Shown here: one piece after another, positions 33,513-42,332 of the stretch
How the letters are laid out: each line of letters begins with the position of its first letter
How positions within the stretch are numbered: position 1 is the stretch's first letter
Assembly (NCBI GenBank): GCA_902628275.1
Contig: CACOMI010000003.1
Span: forward strand, 107,990 to 171,989
Reading direction: 5' to 3'
Length of the DNA stretch: 64,000 nt
Source: an uncultured Pelagibacteraceae bacterium
GTDB lineage: Bacteria; Pseudomonadota; Alphaproteobacteria; Pelagibacterales; Pelagibacteraceae
Notes under the pieces: generated by a model
Databases searched by the model: none
Seen by the model: the letters and a program-made list of their open reading frames with translations, nothing else
Told to the model about the DNA's origin: nothing
Made by a program: the position numbers and the translations under genes

Positions 33513-34360
33513 AATTTAAACCACTTCAAATAATTGCTCATATTATTTTAATATTGGGAGTCTTGTTAATGGTAGTTCCTATTTGGATATCTTTTGCAAG
33601 TTCCTCACATGACTCTGTTACTATACTAACTGAAGGTATGAAATTTCATATAGGGGATCAACTTGCAAGAAATTATAACGAAGTTTTAAATGAGAAAGGT
33701 GGCTGGTCTGAGGAGGTCACTGCTGCAAAAATGTTTATTAATAGTTTTATAATGGCATTAGGAATTGCAACACTTAAAGTAGTTATTTCTGCAATGTCAG
33801 CATATGCTTTGGTTTATTATCGATTTAAATTAGCTGTACCAATTTTTTGGTTAATCTTTATTACTCTACTTGTTCCTTTGGAGGTAAGAATTTTTCCAAG
33901 CTATAAAATAGTATCTGATTTAGGTTTAACAAATTCTTATACAGGCCTTATTCTTCCATTAGTTGCCTCTGCAACAGCAACTTTTTTCTTCAGACAATTT
34001 TACAAAACAATTCCAGATGAACTATTGGAGTCAGCAAAATTAGATGGAGCAAATGCTTGGAGTTTTTTCATAGATTTCTTGGTTCCGTTATCTAAAACTA
34101 TGATAGCAGCGATGTTTATCTTTATGTTTGTATATGGATATAGTCAATATTTATGGCCGCTAATAATGACAACTGCAGAAGAATACTGGACTGTTGTAAT
34201 GGGAATGAAAATTATTTACACAGAAAGCTACGAAGGAGTTGCTCTGCCAAGAACGGCAGAAAGATTTGCATATATCATTTTGTCAATGATCCCACCTGTT
34301 TTAGTGGTAGTATTTTTACAAAAATGGTTCATAAAAGGATTAATTCAAACGGAGAAATAA
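33509..34360 (+). CDS. Glycerol-3-phosphate-type ABC permease (UgpE-like), copy 2
   Basis: A 283-residue paralogue of the preceding gene. The central part is nearly the same (SAKLDGANAWSFFIDFLVP against SAKLDGANTWRFFVDFLIP), while the N-terminal periplasmic region differs. Copy 2 has a ten-residue-longer loop before the last helix (ESYEGVALPRTAERFAY) that resembles the usual UgpE sequence. It may be the ancestral copy, with copy 1 the derived form that lost the loop. The two could form alternative importers with the single UgpA and UgpC. It ends directly at the ugpC start. Confidence 0.87.
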   Translation: MKFKPLQIIAHIILILGVLLMVVPIWISFASSSHDSVTILTEGMKFHIGDQLARNYNEVLNEKGGWSEEVTAAKMFINSFIMALGIATLKVVISAMSAYALVYYRFKLAVPIFWLIFITLLVPLEVRIFPSYKIVSDLGLTNSYTGLILPLVASATATFFFRQFYKTIPDELLESAKLDGANAWSFFIDFLVPLSKTMIAAMFIFMFVYGYSQYLWPLIMTTAEEYWTVVMGMKIIYTESYEGVALPRTAERFAYIILSMIPPVLVVVFLQKWFIKGLIQTEK

Positions 34361-35413
34361 ATGAGTTTTTTAGATTTAAAAAATGTTACTAAGATTTACC
34401 CAAATGGAACTAAGGCTGTTCATGAGACCTCATTAAGTATTGATGAAGGAGAATTTATGGTTTTTGTAGGACCGAGCGGATGTGGAAAATCAACTTTATT
34501 AAGAATGGTCGCAGGTTTAGAGGATATTACAGAGGGTGATATTAATCTTGATGGAAAATTAATGAATGAAGTTGATCCATCTGAAAGAGATGTAGCAATG
34601 GTGTTTCAGAACTATGCATTATACCCACATATGAATGTTTATAATAATTTAGCCTATGGTCTAAAAAATAGAGGAATTGATAAAGAAACAATTGAGCAAA
34701 AAGTAAATGATGCAGCTAAGTTGCTACAAATTTCAGATTATTTACAGAGAAAACCTTCAATGTTATCTGGAGGTCAAAGGCAAAGAGTTGCAATGGGCAG
34801 AGCAATTGTAAGAAATCCAAAAATATTCTTATTTGATGAACCTCTTTCAAACTTAGATGCAAAATTAAGAATTCAGATGAGACTTGAAATTAAAAAACTT
34901 CAACAAAAGGTTGGAGTAACAAGTATATTTGTTACGCATGATCAAGTTGAGGCCATGACACTTGCTGATAGATTGGCAGTAATTAATAATGGTATTATTG
35001 AACAGCTTGGAACTCCTATTGAGATATATGATAATCCAAAATCCTTATTTGTTGCTGGTTTTATTGGCTCACCTCAAATGAATTTTTTAGATGGTAATTT
35101 AAAAAATAAAACATTATCTGCAGAAGGTTTTGAAATTAAAGATATTAATACTGACTTTGATGGAGAGGTTACATTAGGAATAAGACCTGAGCATTTAAGT
35201 CAAAGTGAAAATGGTTTAATTAATTTAAAAATAGACCTAGTGGAACAGCTTGGTTCGGATAATCTTGTTTATGGTCAATTGAAAAATAAAAAAGACTTTT
35301 GTTATAGGTGTCCAGGAAATCAAACTATTGAAAAAGGTTCTAATTTAAGTCTAAATATTGAGAACAATAAATTCTATATTTTTGATAAAAGTACCGGCAA
35401 AAGAGTTAATTAA
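34361..35413 (+). CDS. ugpC: Glycerol-3-phosphate-type ABC importer ATPase (UgpC/MalK-like)
   Basis: A 350-residue CUT1-type ATPase. It has Walker A GPSGCGKSTLL (about 38-48), Q-loop QNYALYPHM, signature LSGGQRQRVAMGRA, Walker B IFLFDEPLSNLDA and switch THDQVEAMT. The C-terminal TOBE-like domain includes GIRPEH. It drives import through the UgpA/UgpE channel. It starts directly after the second ugpE stop. Confidence 0.9.
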   Translation: MSFLDLKNVTKIYPNGTKAVHETSLSIDEGEFMVFVGPSGCGKSTLLRMVAGLEDITEGDINLDGKLMNEVDPSERDVAMVFQNYALYPHMNVYNNLAYGLKNRGIDKETIEQKVNDAAKLLQISDYLQRKPSMLSGGQRQRVAMGRAIVRNPKIFLFDEPLSNLDAKLRIQMRLEIKKLQQKVGVTSIFVTHDQVEAMTLADRLAVINNGIIEQLGTPIEIYDNPKSLFVAGFIGSPQMNFLDGNLKNKTLSAEGFEIKDINTDFDGEVTLGIRPEHLSQSENGLINLKIDLVEQLGSDNLVYGQLKNKKDFCYRCPGNQTIEKGSNLSLNIENNKFYIFDKSTGKRVN

Positions 35414-35415
35414 AT

Positions 35416-36339
35416 TTGATTTTAAGTAAACCAAATCATATAAAAATTTACGGACATCGAGGAGCTAGAGGAGATCTTCCTGAAAACACTCTAGAAAGTT
35501 TTAAATATTTGTTTGATAATAATATTAATGCATACGAAACAGATATTTTGATTTCAAAAGATCTTATTCCTGTGATTACTCACGATTTTAGATTAGACCC
35601 AAGTTTTACAAAAGATAGTGAGGGAAATTGGATAGAGGATGAAAATATAAAAATTTTTGATTTAACTTATGAAGAACTTTTAAAATTTGATGTAGGTTCT
35701 ATTAATAAATTATCTAGATATGGAAGAAGATTTGTTAATCAAAAACCTTTAGAAAATCAGAGAATACCAAAACTTTCTGAATTATTGGACTTGTCTTCAA
35801 AAAATAAATCTGAAAATTTATTAATAAATTTAGAAATTAAATCTACGCCAGATGAAGAAAATTTAACACCTGCTCCAGAAGATACCGTAAAATTAGTTGT
35901 CAATGAGATAAACAAATCAAATTCAAAAGATAAAATAATTGTTTCTTCATTTGATTGGAGAACTTTGACAGAAATAAAAAATCAATATCCTGAAATATCA
36001 AGAGCATATTTAACTTATCAACAGGTGAGGGGAATGAAAATTAAAAAAACTATATACAATAGATCCCCATGGATGAGTTTTTTACCTTTTTATGAAGATC
36101 ATGAATTACCAAAAATTATAAAGTCCCAAGGTGGAAAAGCTTGGCATCCATATAGAAAAGACATTACAAAAAAACTAGTCGATATTTCTCATCAAGAGGA
36201 TTTGCCAGTTAATGTATGGACTGTAAATGAAGAGTACGAAATGTTAAAAATGATTGAGTACGGTGTAGATGGCATCATGACAGATTACCCACTAAGGTTG
36301 AAGGAACTTTGTGAAAAAGAAAATATAAACTGGTTCTAG
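35416..36339 (+). CDS. ugpQ: Glycerophosphodiester phosphodiesterase (UgpQ-like)
   Basis: A 307-residue GDPD-family TIM-barrel enzyme. His14 and Arg15 (GHRGARG), Glu23 (LPENT), Glu41 and Asp43 (ETDI) and His56 (THDF) form the conserved active site. It splits glycerophosphodiesters to glycerol-3-phosphate and an alcohol such as choline or ethanolamine. There is no signal peptide, so it acts in the cytoplasm on imported substrate. The start is TTG two bases after the ugpC stop; no other start codon lies before the GDPD motif. Confidence 0.88.
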   Translation: MILSKPNHIKIYGHRGARGDLPENTLESFKYLFDNNINAYETDILISKDLIPVITHDFRLDPSFTKDSEGNWIEDENIKIFDLTYEELLKFDVGSINKLSRYGRRFVNQKPLENQRIPKLSELLDLSSKNKSENLLINLEIKSTPDEENLTPAPEDTVKLVVNEINKSNSKDKIIVSSFDWRTLTEIKNQYPEISRAYLTYQQVRGMKIKKTIYNRSPWMSFLPFYEDHELPKIIKSQGGKAWHPYRKDITKKLVDISHQEDLPVNVWTVNEEYEMLKMIEYGVDGIMTDYPLRLKELCEKENINWF

Positions 36340-36348
36340 TTTATTTTA

Positions 36349-37068
36349 ATGGATTTAAACATAGTCAATAATGAGGAAAAATTTTTAGCAGGGGAACTTG
36401 AGGGGTATACTTTAAAAGGTGCAGAAAATAAATTCGACAACAAAGGAAATGCTTTACCATTTCCAGGATGCACAATAATTAGTAATATTCCTTTGAATAC
36501 TGATTTATCAGACCAGATAATTAGTCTTCAAAAAAAAATAAAAAATTTTAATCCTGAAAAAACTTATTTCTATTTACCTCCCTCCAGTTTTCATATGACA
36601 TTATTTGATTGTTGCAATTTTAATACAAAAAACACCAATTATTGGCCATCAGATATAGATCCTGATATGGGTTACAAAGATATAGCCATTGAGTTAAATA
36701 AAAGAATTCAGAACTATATCTTTCCAGAAGAATTTAATCTTAAAATAAAAATGTTTTTTGGTGGTTATAGTATTATTTTAGAACCATATTCTGAAAAGGA
36801 TGAAAAAATATTAAGAAATTGTAGAGATGAACTAAGCAGTTTATTAAAAATTAAATTTGAAAACCATCAAAGATATACTTTCCATATTACTTTGGCATAT
36901 ATACTGAGAGAACTTAATAAAATCGAAATAAAAAATTTAATTGAATTTAATAAACAATTAGCTCTAGACTTTAGTAAAAAATTTCCAAAAATTACTTTTA
37001 CAAAACCTGAAATGTGTACTTTTGAAGATATGTTGGAGTTTAAAACTATTAATCCTTCCAGCCTGTAA
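36349..37068 (+). CDS. 2H-phosphoesterase-like protein (possible DUF1868/LigT superfamily)
   Basis: A 239-residue protein with two HxT motifs, His82-Met-Thr84 (SSFHMTLFD) and His179-Ile-Thr181 (YTFHITLAY). They are 97 residues apart, each on a predicted strand, which is the defining pattern of the 2H phosphoesterase superfamily (LigT, cyclic phosphodiesterases). Family placement is by motif only. It lies nine bases after ugpQ and so is probably the last gene of the ugp operon, suggesting it cleaves a cyclic or linear phosphodiester. The 3' end overlaps the convergent aldehyde dehydrogenase gene by 20 bases. No signal peptide is seen. Confidence 0.68.
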   Translation: MDLNIVNNEEKFLAGELEGYTLKGAENKFDNKGNALPFPGCTIISNIPLNTDLSDQIISLQKKIKNFNPEKTYFYLPPSSFHMTLFDCCNFNTKNTNYWPSDIDPDMGYKDIAIELNKRIQNYIFPEEFNLKIKMFFGGYSIILEPYSEKDEKILRNCRDELSSLLKIKFENHQRYTFHITLAYILRELNKIEIKNLIEFNKQLALDFSKKFPKITFTKPEMCTFEDMLEFKTINPSSL

Positions 37069-38482
37069 CAGTTTTTACTTCTAAATATTCTTCAAGCCCC
37101 CAAACTCCACCTTCTCTTCCATTTCCTGATTGTCTATATCCCCCAAATGGTGTTCCAGCATCGGCTGAATTTCCATTGATATAAACACATCCTGATCTTA
37201 GTTTTTTTGCAACTCTATGAGCTTTATCTCTATCCTCTGTTTGTAAATAATTTCCCAAACCATAAGACGTATCATTTACAATTTTTACTGCTTCTTCTTC
37301 CTTTTCAAAAGGAATTATAGAAAGAACTGGACCAAAAATTTCTTCTTTTGCAATTCTCATTTCATTTGTTACGTTGGTGAAAATAGTTGGTTTGATAAAA
37401 TAACCTTTATTTAATCCATTCGGTAACTCTGGACCTCCTGCTGCTAATGTTGCTCCCTCAGATATTCCACTTTCAATTAAATTTATAATCTTATCGTATT
37501 GAGTTTTCGAAATTACAGGACCAATATGATCTCCTTTTTTCGATGCTTGATCTACTTTTATTTTATTTGCCTCATCAACTGCTTCATTTACTGCTCTTTC
37601 ATAAATAGATTTTTCAACCAACATTCTTGTTGGAGCATCGCATGATTGGCCTGAATTACTCATTACATTTCTTATTCCATCTCTAACTGCGTTTTTATAA
37701 CTATCTGCAAAAACTATATTTCCACCTTTGCCACCAAGTTCTAAGCAAACTCTTTTTATAGTTTCAGCTGCATTTTTTGAAATTAATCTACCTGCACGTG
37801 TTGAACCTGTAAAAGAAACCATATCAATATCCGGATGACTTGATATTTGAGTTCCTACTCCTTCACCATCTCCATTAACCAGATTAAATACTCCTTTTGG
37901 AAAACCTACTTCATCAATCATTTCTGCAAATAGCATTCCTGAAATAGGTGCTATTTCTGATGGCTTGAGTATCATTGTGCATCCAGTTGCAAATGCTGGA
38001 ACTACCTTGAGAGCTATTTGGTTTATTGGCCAATTCCATGGAGTAATTAGTCCACAAACTCCGATAGGTTCATAATAAATGTGGTTATTAGATTTTTGAT
38101 CGAAATGCTCATCAAATTTAAAGTCTTTAAGTCTTAAAATAAAATCTTCTAAGTGTGTTTGTCCAGATCCAGTTTGAACATCTGTTGCCCAATCCATTGG
38201 CGCACCCATTTCGAGTGAAATAGCCTCTGCCATTTCTCCAAATCTTTTTTTATAAATTACAAGCAATTTTTCTAGCAATTCTAACCTTTCTTTTTTGTTA
38301 GTTTCTTTCCAGGTTTCAAAAGCAGTTTTTGCAGCCTTAACCGCATTATCTGTGTCTTTTTTTGAACCTAATGAAATAATTGCACAAGGATCTTCATTAC
38401 AAGGATTGATTACCTCAAAGTCATTTTTTTCAATTGGGTCAACCCATTCACCGTTTATGTAAAATTTTCTTTTATCTAACAT
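37049..38482 (-). CDS. NAD(P)-dependent aldehyde dehydrogenase
   Basis: A 477-residue aldehyde dehydrogenase with Asn150 (TPWNWP), Glu248 (LELGGKGGN) and Cys281 (GQSCDAPT). It is a paralogue of the enzyme near 52 kb; both begin MLxKxxFYINGEWV and share EMGAP and NSGQSCxAPTRMLVEKS. It probably forms a minus-strand group with the dehydrogenase and DMT transporter genes upstream (21-base gap), so the aldehyde could be produced by that dehydrogenase. The substrate is not known. Confidence 0.88.
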   Translation of the reverse strand: MLDKRKFYINGEWVDPIEKNDFEVINPCNEDPCAIISLGSKKDTDNAVKAAKTAFETWKETNKKERLELLEKLLVIYKKRFGEMAEAISLEMGAPMDWATDVQTGSGQTHLEDFILRLKDFKFDEHFDQKSNNHIYYEPIGVCGLITPWNWPINQIALKVVPAFATGCTMILKPSEIAPISGMLFAEMIDEVGFPKGVFNLVNGDGEGVGTQISSHPDIDMVSFTGSTRAGRLISKNAAETIKRVCLELGGKGGNIVFADSYKNAVRDGIRNVMSNSGQSCDAPTRMLVEKSIYERAVNEAVDEANKIKVDQASKKGDHIGPVISKTQYDKIINLIESGISEGATLAAGGPELPNGLNKGYFIKPTIFTNVTNEMRIAKEEIFGPVLSIIPFEKEEEAVKIVNDTSYGLGNYLQTEDRDKAHRVAKKLRSGCVYINGNSADAGTPFGGYRQSGNGREGGVWGLEEYLEVKTVTGWKD

Positions 38483-38503
38483 TTAATAATTTTAGCATAT
38501 TTA

Positions 38504-39445
38504 TTAAATTTCATAGCCTTTTTCTTCTGACTCATTATCCACAAGCTCATCAGGAAAGCCTTCAGCTCTAAAATTAATTTTATTTAAATCCTCCATTCTT
38601 TTTACAATCATCGAAGACCATGCTCTTGAACCATATTTTTTTTGTCCATCTTTAAATATCTCAACTATCTTTGGAGAAATCTCTAAAGGAGCATTTAATT
38701 TCTTAGCCAGATTATCAAATAAACTAGTATCTTTTAAAACAAGATCCATTGTGAAATTGATATTATAAGAGCCATTTAAAATAACCTGACTTTCTGTTTC
38801 ATGTACAAAAGAATTTCCAGATGAAACTGCTATACCTTTAAATGCTTTAGTGAGATCTAAATTTGATTTTTTCGCAACAGTCCATGCTTCACCTAAAGCT
38901 ACTAAATGAACTGATGCTAAATAATTTGTTATAACTTTAAGAACTGATGCACTACCTAATGCACCAGTATGTAATACTTTTCTGCCCATTACAGTTAATG
39001 CAGGCAATATTTTTTCAAAGGTTTTTCTTTCTCCACCTACAAATATAGCAATATTACCTGTAGCAGCTCTATGACAACCACCACTTACAGGCCCATCTAG
39101 TGGGATAGCTTTTTTTGATATTACCTTATTCCCAAGTCTTTTAACTTCATTTTCATCTGTTGTACTCATTTCTAACCAAATTTTATTTTCTGACAAACCA
39201 TTTAGAACTCCATCTTCATTTTCCATAACTTCTGCAGAAACTTCAGGCGAAGGAAGAGAAGTAATTATTAGATCTGATTTTTGTGCTAATTCTTTAGGAG
39301 ATTTTGCAATTTTAGCACCTAGCTTTTTAAATTCATTTGTTAAACGTTCATCTATTTCTCTTACAGTAACATCAAAATTATTTCGTATTAAGCTTCCAGC
39401 TAGTTTACCGCCCACATTTCCCAAACCAATAAAACCTATTTTCAT
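38504..39445 (-). CDS. 3-Hydroxyisobutyrate-dehydrogenase-family oxidoreductase
   Basis: A 313-residue beta-hydroxyacid dehydrogenase. It carries Rossmann loop GLGNVGG (residues 7-13), the substrate motif GPVSGGCHRA in place of the usual GPVSGGxxGA, and the helix with the catalytic Lys (VLKVITNYL). Such enzymes oxidise 3-hydroxyisobutyrate, tartronate semialdehyde (reverse) or sulfolactaldehyde-type substrates with NAD(P). The product is often an aldehyde, fitting the aldehyde dehydrogenase gene downstream. It overlaps the transporter gene by ATGA. Confidence 0.83.
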   Translation of the reverse strand: MKIGFIGLGNVGGKLAGSLIRNNFDVTVREIDERLTNEFKKLGAKIAKSPKELAQKSDLIITSLPSPEVSAEVMENEDGVLNGLSENKIWLEMSTTDENEVKRLGNKVISKKAIPLDGPVSGGCHRAATGNIAIFVGGERKTFEKILPALTVMGRKVLHTGALGSASVLKVITNYLASVHLVALGEAWTVAKKSNLDLTKAFKGIAVSSGNSFVHETESQVILNGSYNINFTMDLVLKDTSLFDNLAKKLNAPLEISPKIVEIFKDGQKKYGSRAWSSMIVKRMEDLNKINFRAEGFPDELVDNESEEKGYEI

Positions 39446-40314
39446 TTTATTTCCTCTTCTTTTTTATTTTTTGTAAATACAATTAAAATCACACCTACTA
39501 TTATTATCGCTCCACCTATAAATAATTCTTGCGTTGGTTTTTCACCTAAAAGAAAAATTGCAGCCAATAATCCTGTTGGGGGTATACCCATGGTAACAAT
39601 AGGAAGCACTTTATAAAGTGGGTTGTTTTTTAAAACATAATAGAAACAACCATAAGTAATTGGTTGCATGATGAAACCAATATAAATTGCAATGATCCAG
39701 TGATCAATTTTTGCATTTGTTAAATAATTAATTGTATTTCCATCAATTATTGCAGAAAGCATTATTAAAATTGGTCCAGAGAATAATGCTAACCATGCAA
39801 CTAAAGCTAAAGGATTTATTTCTTTACTTAAAGGTTTAACCATAACTTGTCCAAGGGCCCATATAGCAGATCCTAAAATTGTAAGACCAATTCCAATAAA
39901 TTTTCCATCCAAGTTAGGAGATCCAGTTAAAATATAAACACCAACAAAAGCAATAGCGATACCAATCAAAGCTCTAATAGTTGGTTTTTCTTTAAGCAAG
40001 AAGTAAGCAAAAATAACTCCAAACGGAACTTCCATCTGAACCAAAAGAACTGCTGAAGATGCATCAATTAAATCTAAACCAGTATATGTAATACTATATT
40101 GCAACGTATTAGCCACTAATGATGCAGCAAATATTCTTTTCAAATATCCTTTTGGAATTGGAAACCACCAAATTAATAATGATGCAGCAAATGTAAATCT
40201 GATACCCATTAAAAGAACAGGAGGAAAAGATTCAAATGCTGGTTTAGCAATTACAAAACCGAAGCCTAAAAAAATAGGCACAAGGGATGCTACGAAAGTA
40301 TCTTTTATATTCAT
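39442..40314 (-). CDS. DMT-family (EamA) transporter
   Basis: A 290-residue membrane protein with ten hydrophobic helices in two EamA repeats. It is clearly different in sequence from the tandem pair near 11-12.8 kb. It is the first gene of the minus-strand unit with the HIBADH-like and aldehyde dehydrogenase genes, so it may import or export their substrate. It is divergent from the Asp/Glu-racemase-family gene across 57 bases. Confidence 0.86.
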   Translation of the reverse strand: MNIKDTFVASLVPIFLGFGFVIAKPAFESFPPVLLMGIRFTFAASLLIWWFPIPKGYLKRIFAASLVANTLQYSITYTGLDLIDASSAVLLVQMEVPFGVIFAYFLLKEKPTIRALIGIAIAFVGVYILTGSPNLDGKFIGIGLTILGSAIWALGQVMVKPLSKEINPLALVAWLALFSGPILIMLSAIIDGNTINYLTNAKIDHWIIAIYIGFIMQPITYGCFYYVLKNNPLYKVLPIVTMGIPPTGLLAAIFLLGEKPTQELFIGGAIIIVGVILIVFTKNKKEEEIK

Positions 40315-40371
40315 GCCTATTTTAATATTAATGATTATTAAAGAACTTATGATATATTCACTTTTTAATTT

Positions 40372-41118
40372 ATGAATTCAACAAAAATAGATCCTAAGTT
40401 TATCGGCCAAGCTAACCCTAGAGTTGGTTTAATTGCTCTTGCTAGTGATTTTATGATTGAAAAAGATTTTATAAATGTGATTAAAAATAAGAAAATTGAT
40501 TTCTTTGTTAATCGTATTGAGTGTTACAACCCTCTCACGAAAGAAAATTTGATTAAAATGTCTAATAAAATAACTGACGTTACAAAAGATATCTTACCTG
40601 ATCAAGACTTGGATTGTGTAGTTTATGGATGCACATCAGGAACTATTGCTGCTGGTCATGACTCAATTGAACAAAAAATTAAAGTTGCTAAACCAATGGC
40701 AGACGTATCAACACCAAGCACCGCTGCCATTAAAGCATTAAAGAAATTAAATATCAAGAAAGTTTCAATATTTACCCCATATAGCAAAAAATTAAATGAT
40801 GATGTTTTAGATTATTTTAAAAGTGAAGGTTTTGAAGTTACATCGAATTCTTATTTTGATATTCAAGATGATTATGACATTGGAAAAGTTGATCAAGATT
40901 ATTTGTATGACGTATTATCAAAAATAGATTTGAATGGAGCTGATGCTTTATTTGTGTCATGTACAGCTTTACCAGTTTTAGAAATTATTGATAAATTAGA
41001 AAAAAAATTAAATACAATAGTTTTATCTAGTAATCAGGCTTTAATTTGGGATACCCTTATAAAAATTAAAAAAAATAACTCAGTTGAAGGGTTTGGAAAA
41101 TTATTCCAAGTAAATTGA
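40372..41118 (+). CDS. Asp/Glu racemase-superfamily protein (EutA/maleate isomerase-like)
   Basis: A 248-residue protein with the two catalytic cysteines of the superfamily, Cys87 (VYGCTSGT) and Cys197 (VSCTALP). The pattern is that of the arylmalonate decarboxylase/maleate isomerase branch. In Rhizobiales ectoine-use clusters a protein of this type (EutA) is encoded with the ectoine hydrolase EutD. Here an EutD/DoeA-like gene follows with a one-base overlap (TGATG), which favours an EutA-like role. Maleate isomerase or hydantoin racemase remain possible. Confidence 0.76.
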   Translation: MNSTKIDPKFIGQANPRVGLIALASDFMIEKDFINVIKNKKIDFFVNRIECYNPLTKENLIKMSNKITDVTKDILPDQDLDCVVYGCTSGTIAAGHDSIEQKIKVAKPMADVSTPSTAAIKALKKLNIKKVSIFTPYSKKLNDDVLDYFKSEGFEVTSNSYFDIQDDYDIGKVDQDYLYDVLSKIDLNGADALFVSCTALPVLEIIDKLEKKLNTIVLSSNQALIWDTLIKIKKNNSVEGFGKLFQVN

Positions 41119-42287
41119 TGTCTTTTACTAAAGAAGAGTATAAACAAAGATTAACAAAAGTTCAAAAAATGATGCAGGAAAAAGGCATCGAACTTTTAAT
41201 CTCACATGATACTAACAATTTGAATTATTTAACTGGTTATGATGCATGGTCTTTTTATTATGCTCAATGTGCTATTGTCCATGTAAGTGCTGATGAACCT
41301 TTATGTTTTGTAAGAGCACAAGATGCTGGAGGCGCTTATATAACTACTTATTTAAAAAATGAAAATATTATTGTTTATGATGAAAACTATATTCATACAT
41401 GGCCAAAACACCCCTATGATTATTTAGTTGAAATTATTAAAGAGCGAAAGTGGGATATGCTTAATATAGGTGTCGAAATGGATGCACATTATTTTACAGC
41501 ATTTTGTTATGAAAAAATAAAACAGGGATTACCAAAAGCAAAAATTTTAGATAGTGATCGTTTAGTTAATTGGGCAAGATTAGTTAAATCAGAAGCTGAA
41601 ATAAGTTATATGAAATCTGCAGCAAAAATTTCAGAAAAAGGAATGAAAACTGCTATGGAAGCAATTAAACCAGGTGTTAGACAGTGTGATGCAGTTGGTG
41701 AAATTCAAAAAAGTTTATTTTATGGTACCGAGGAATTTGGAGGTGAATACTCTAGTATTGCAACCTTACTTCCAACAGGGAAAGGAACCTCGGCTTCACA
41801 TTTAACAGCAACACAAGAAAAATTTGTCGAAGGAGAGGCTACAATTGTTGAATTATCTGGAGTTTATAAGAGATATCATGCTCCAATGGCCAGAACAGTT
41901 CTGCTGGGAAAACCTAATCAACTAAAGATTGACACAATGAACAAAACCATTGAGGCGCTGAATGCTGGAATTAGTGCAATCAAACCCGGAAATACAGCCG
42001 ATGATGTTGCTCAATCTTTTTGGAAAGTTTTAGATAAATATGGAATTGAAAAAAAATCTAGAACAGGTTATTCGATTGGAATTGGATATCCTCCTGACTG
42101 GGGTGAGCATACGCTTAATATTTATAAAGGAGACATGACAGTACTTGAACCCAATGTTTGCTTTCATATGATAGCAGTGATGCAATTTGGAGACTGGGGT
42201 GTTGAAGCATCAGAGGCTATTAGAGTTACAGAGAATGGATCAGAATTATTCTGTAATTTTCCAAAAGAGCTTCATATAAAGAGTTAA
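41118..42287 (+). CDS. M24-family hydrolase, ectoine hydrolase (DoeA/EutD)-like
   Basis: A 389-residue pita-bread-fold protein with an N-terminal creatinase-like domain. The metal-binding residues of M24 aminopeptidases are replaced (ELSGVYKRYHAPMAR and GIGYPPDWGEH instead of the usual Asp, Asp and His sites), as in metal-free creatinase and ectoine hydrolase. LTGYDAWSFYYAQ and RAQDAGGAYITTYL strongly recall DoeA/EutD, which open the ring of ectoine. ATG at 41118 overlaps the previous stop. The other ectoine genes (eutBCE, doeB) are absent from the window, so a different cyclic or N-methyl substrate is possible. Confidence 0.77.
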   Translation: MSFTKEEYKQRLTKVQKMMQEKGIELLISHDTNNLNYLTGYDAWSFYYAQCAIVHVSADEPLCFVRAQDAGGAYITTYLKNENIIVYDENYIHTWPKHPYDYLVEIIKERKWDMLNIGVEMDAHYFTAFCYEKIKQGLPKAKILDSDRLVNWARLVKSEAEISYMKSAAKISEKGMKTAMEAIKPGVRQCDAVGEIQKSLFYGTEEFGGEYSSIATLLPTGKGTSASHLTATQEKFVEGEATIVELSGVYKRYHAPMARTVLLGKPNQLKIDTMNKTIEALNAGISAIKPGNTADDVAQSFWKVLDKYGIEKKSRTGYSIGIGYPPDWGEHTLNIYKGDMTVLEPNVCFHMIAVMQFGDWGVEASEAIRVTENGSELFCNFPKELHIKS

Positions 42288-42332
42288 TTAGCTATTGAAA
42301 TCTATTTACACAAATGTTTTATATTCACCTTT

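Noticed and set aside
32691..34360. Second ugpE as an assembly duplication
   Set aside because: The copies differ throughout and have different loop lengths, so they are real paralogues.
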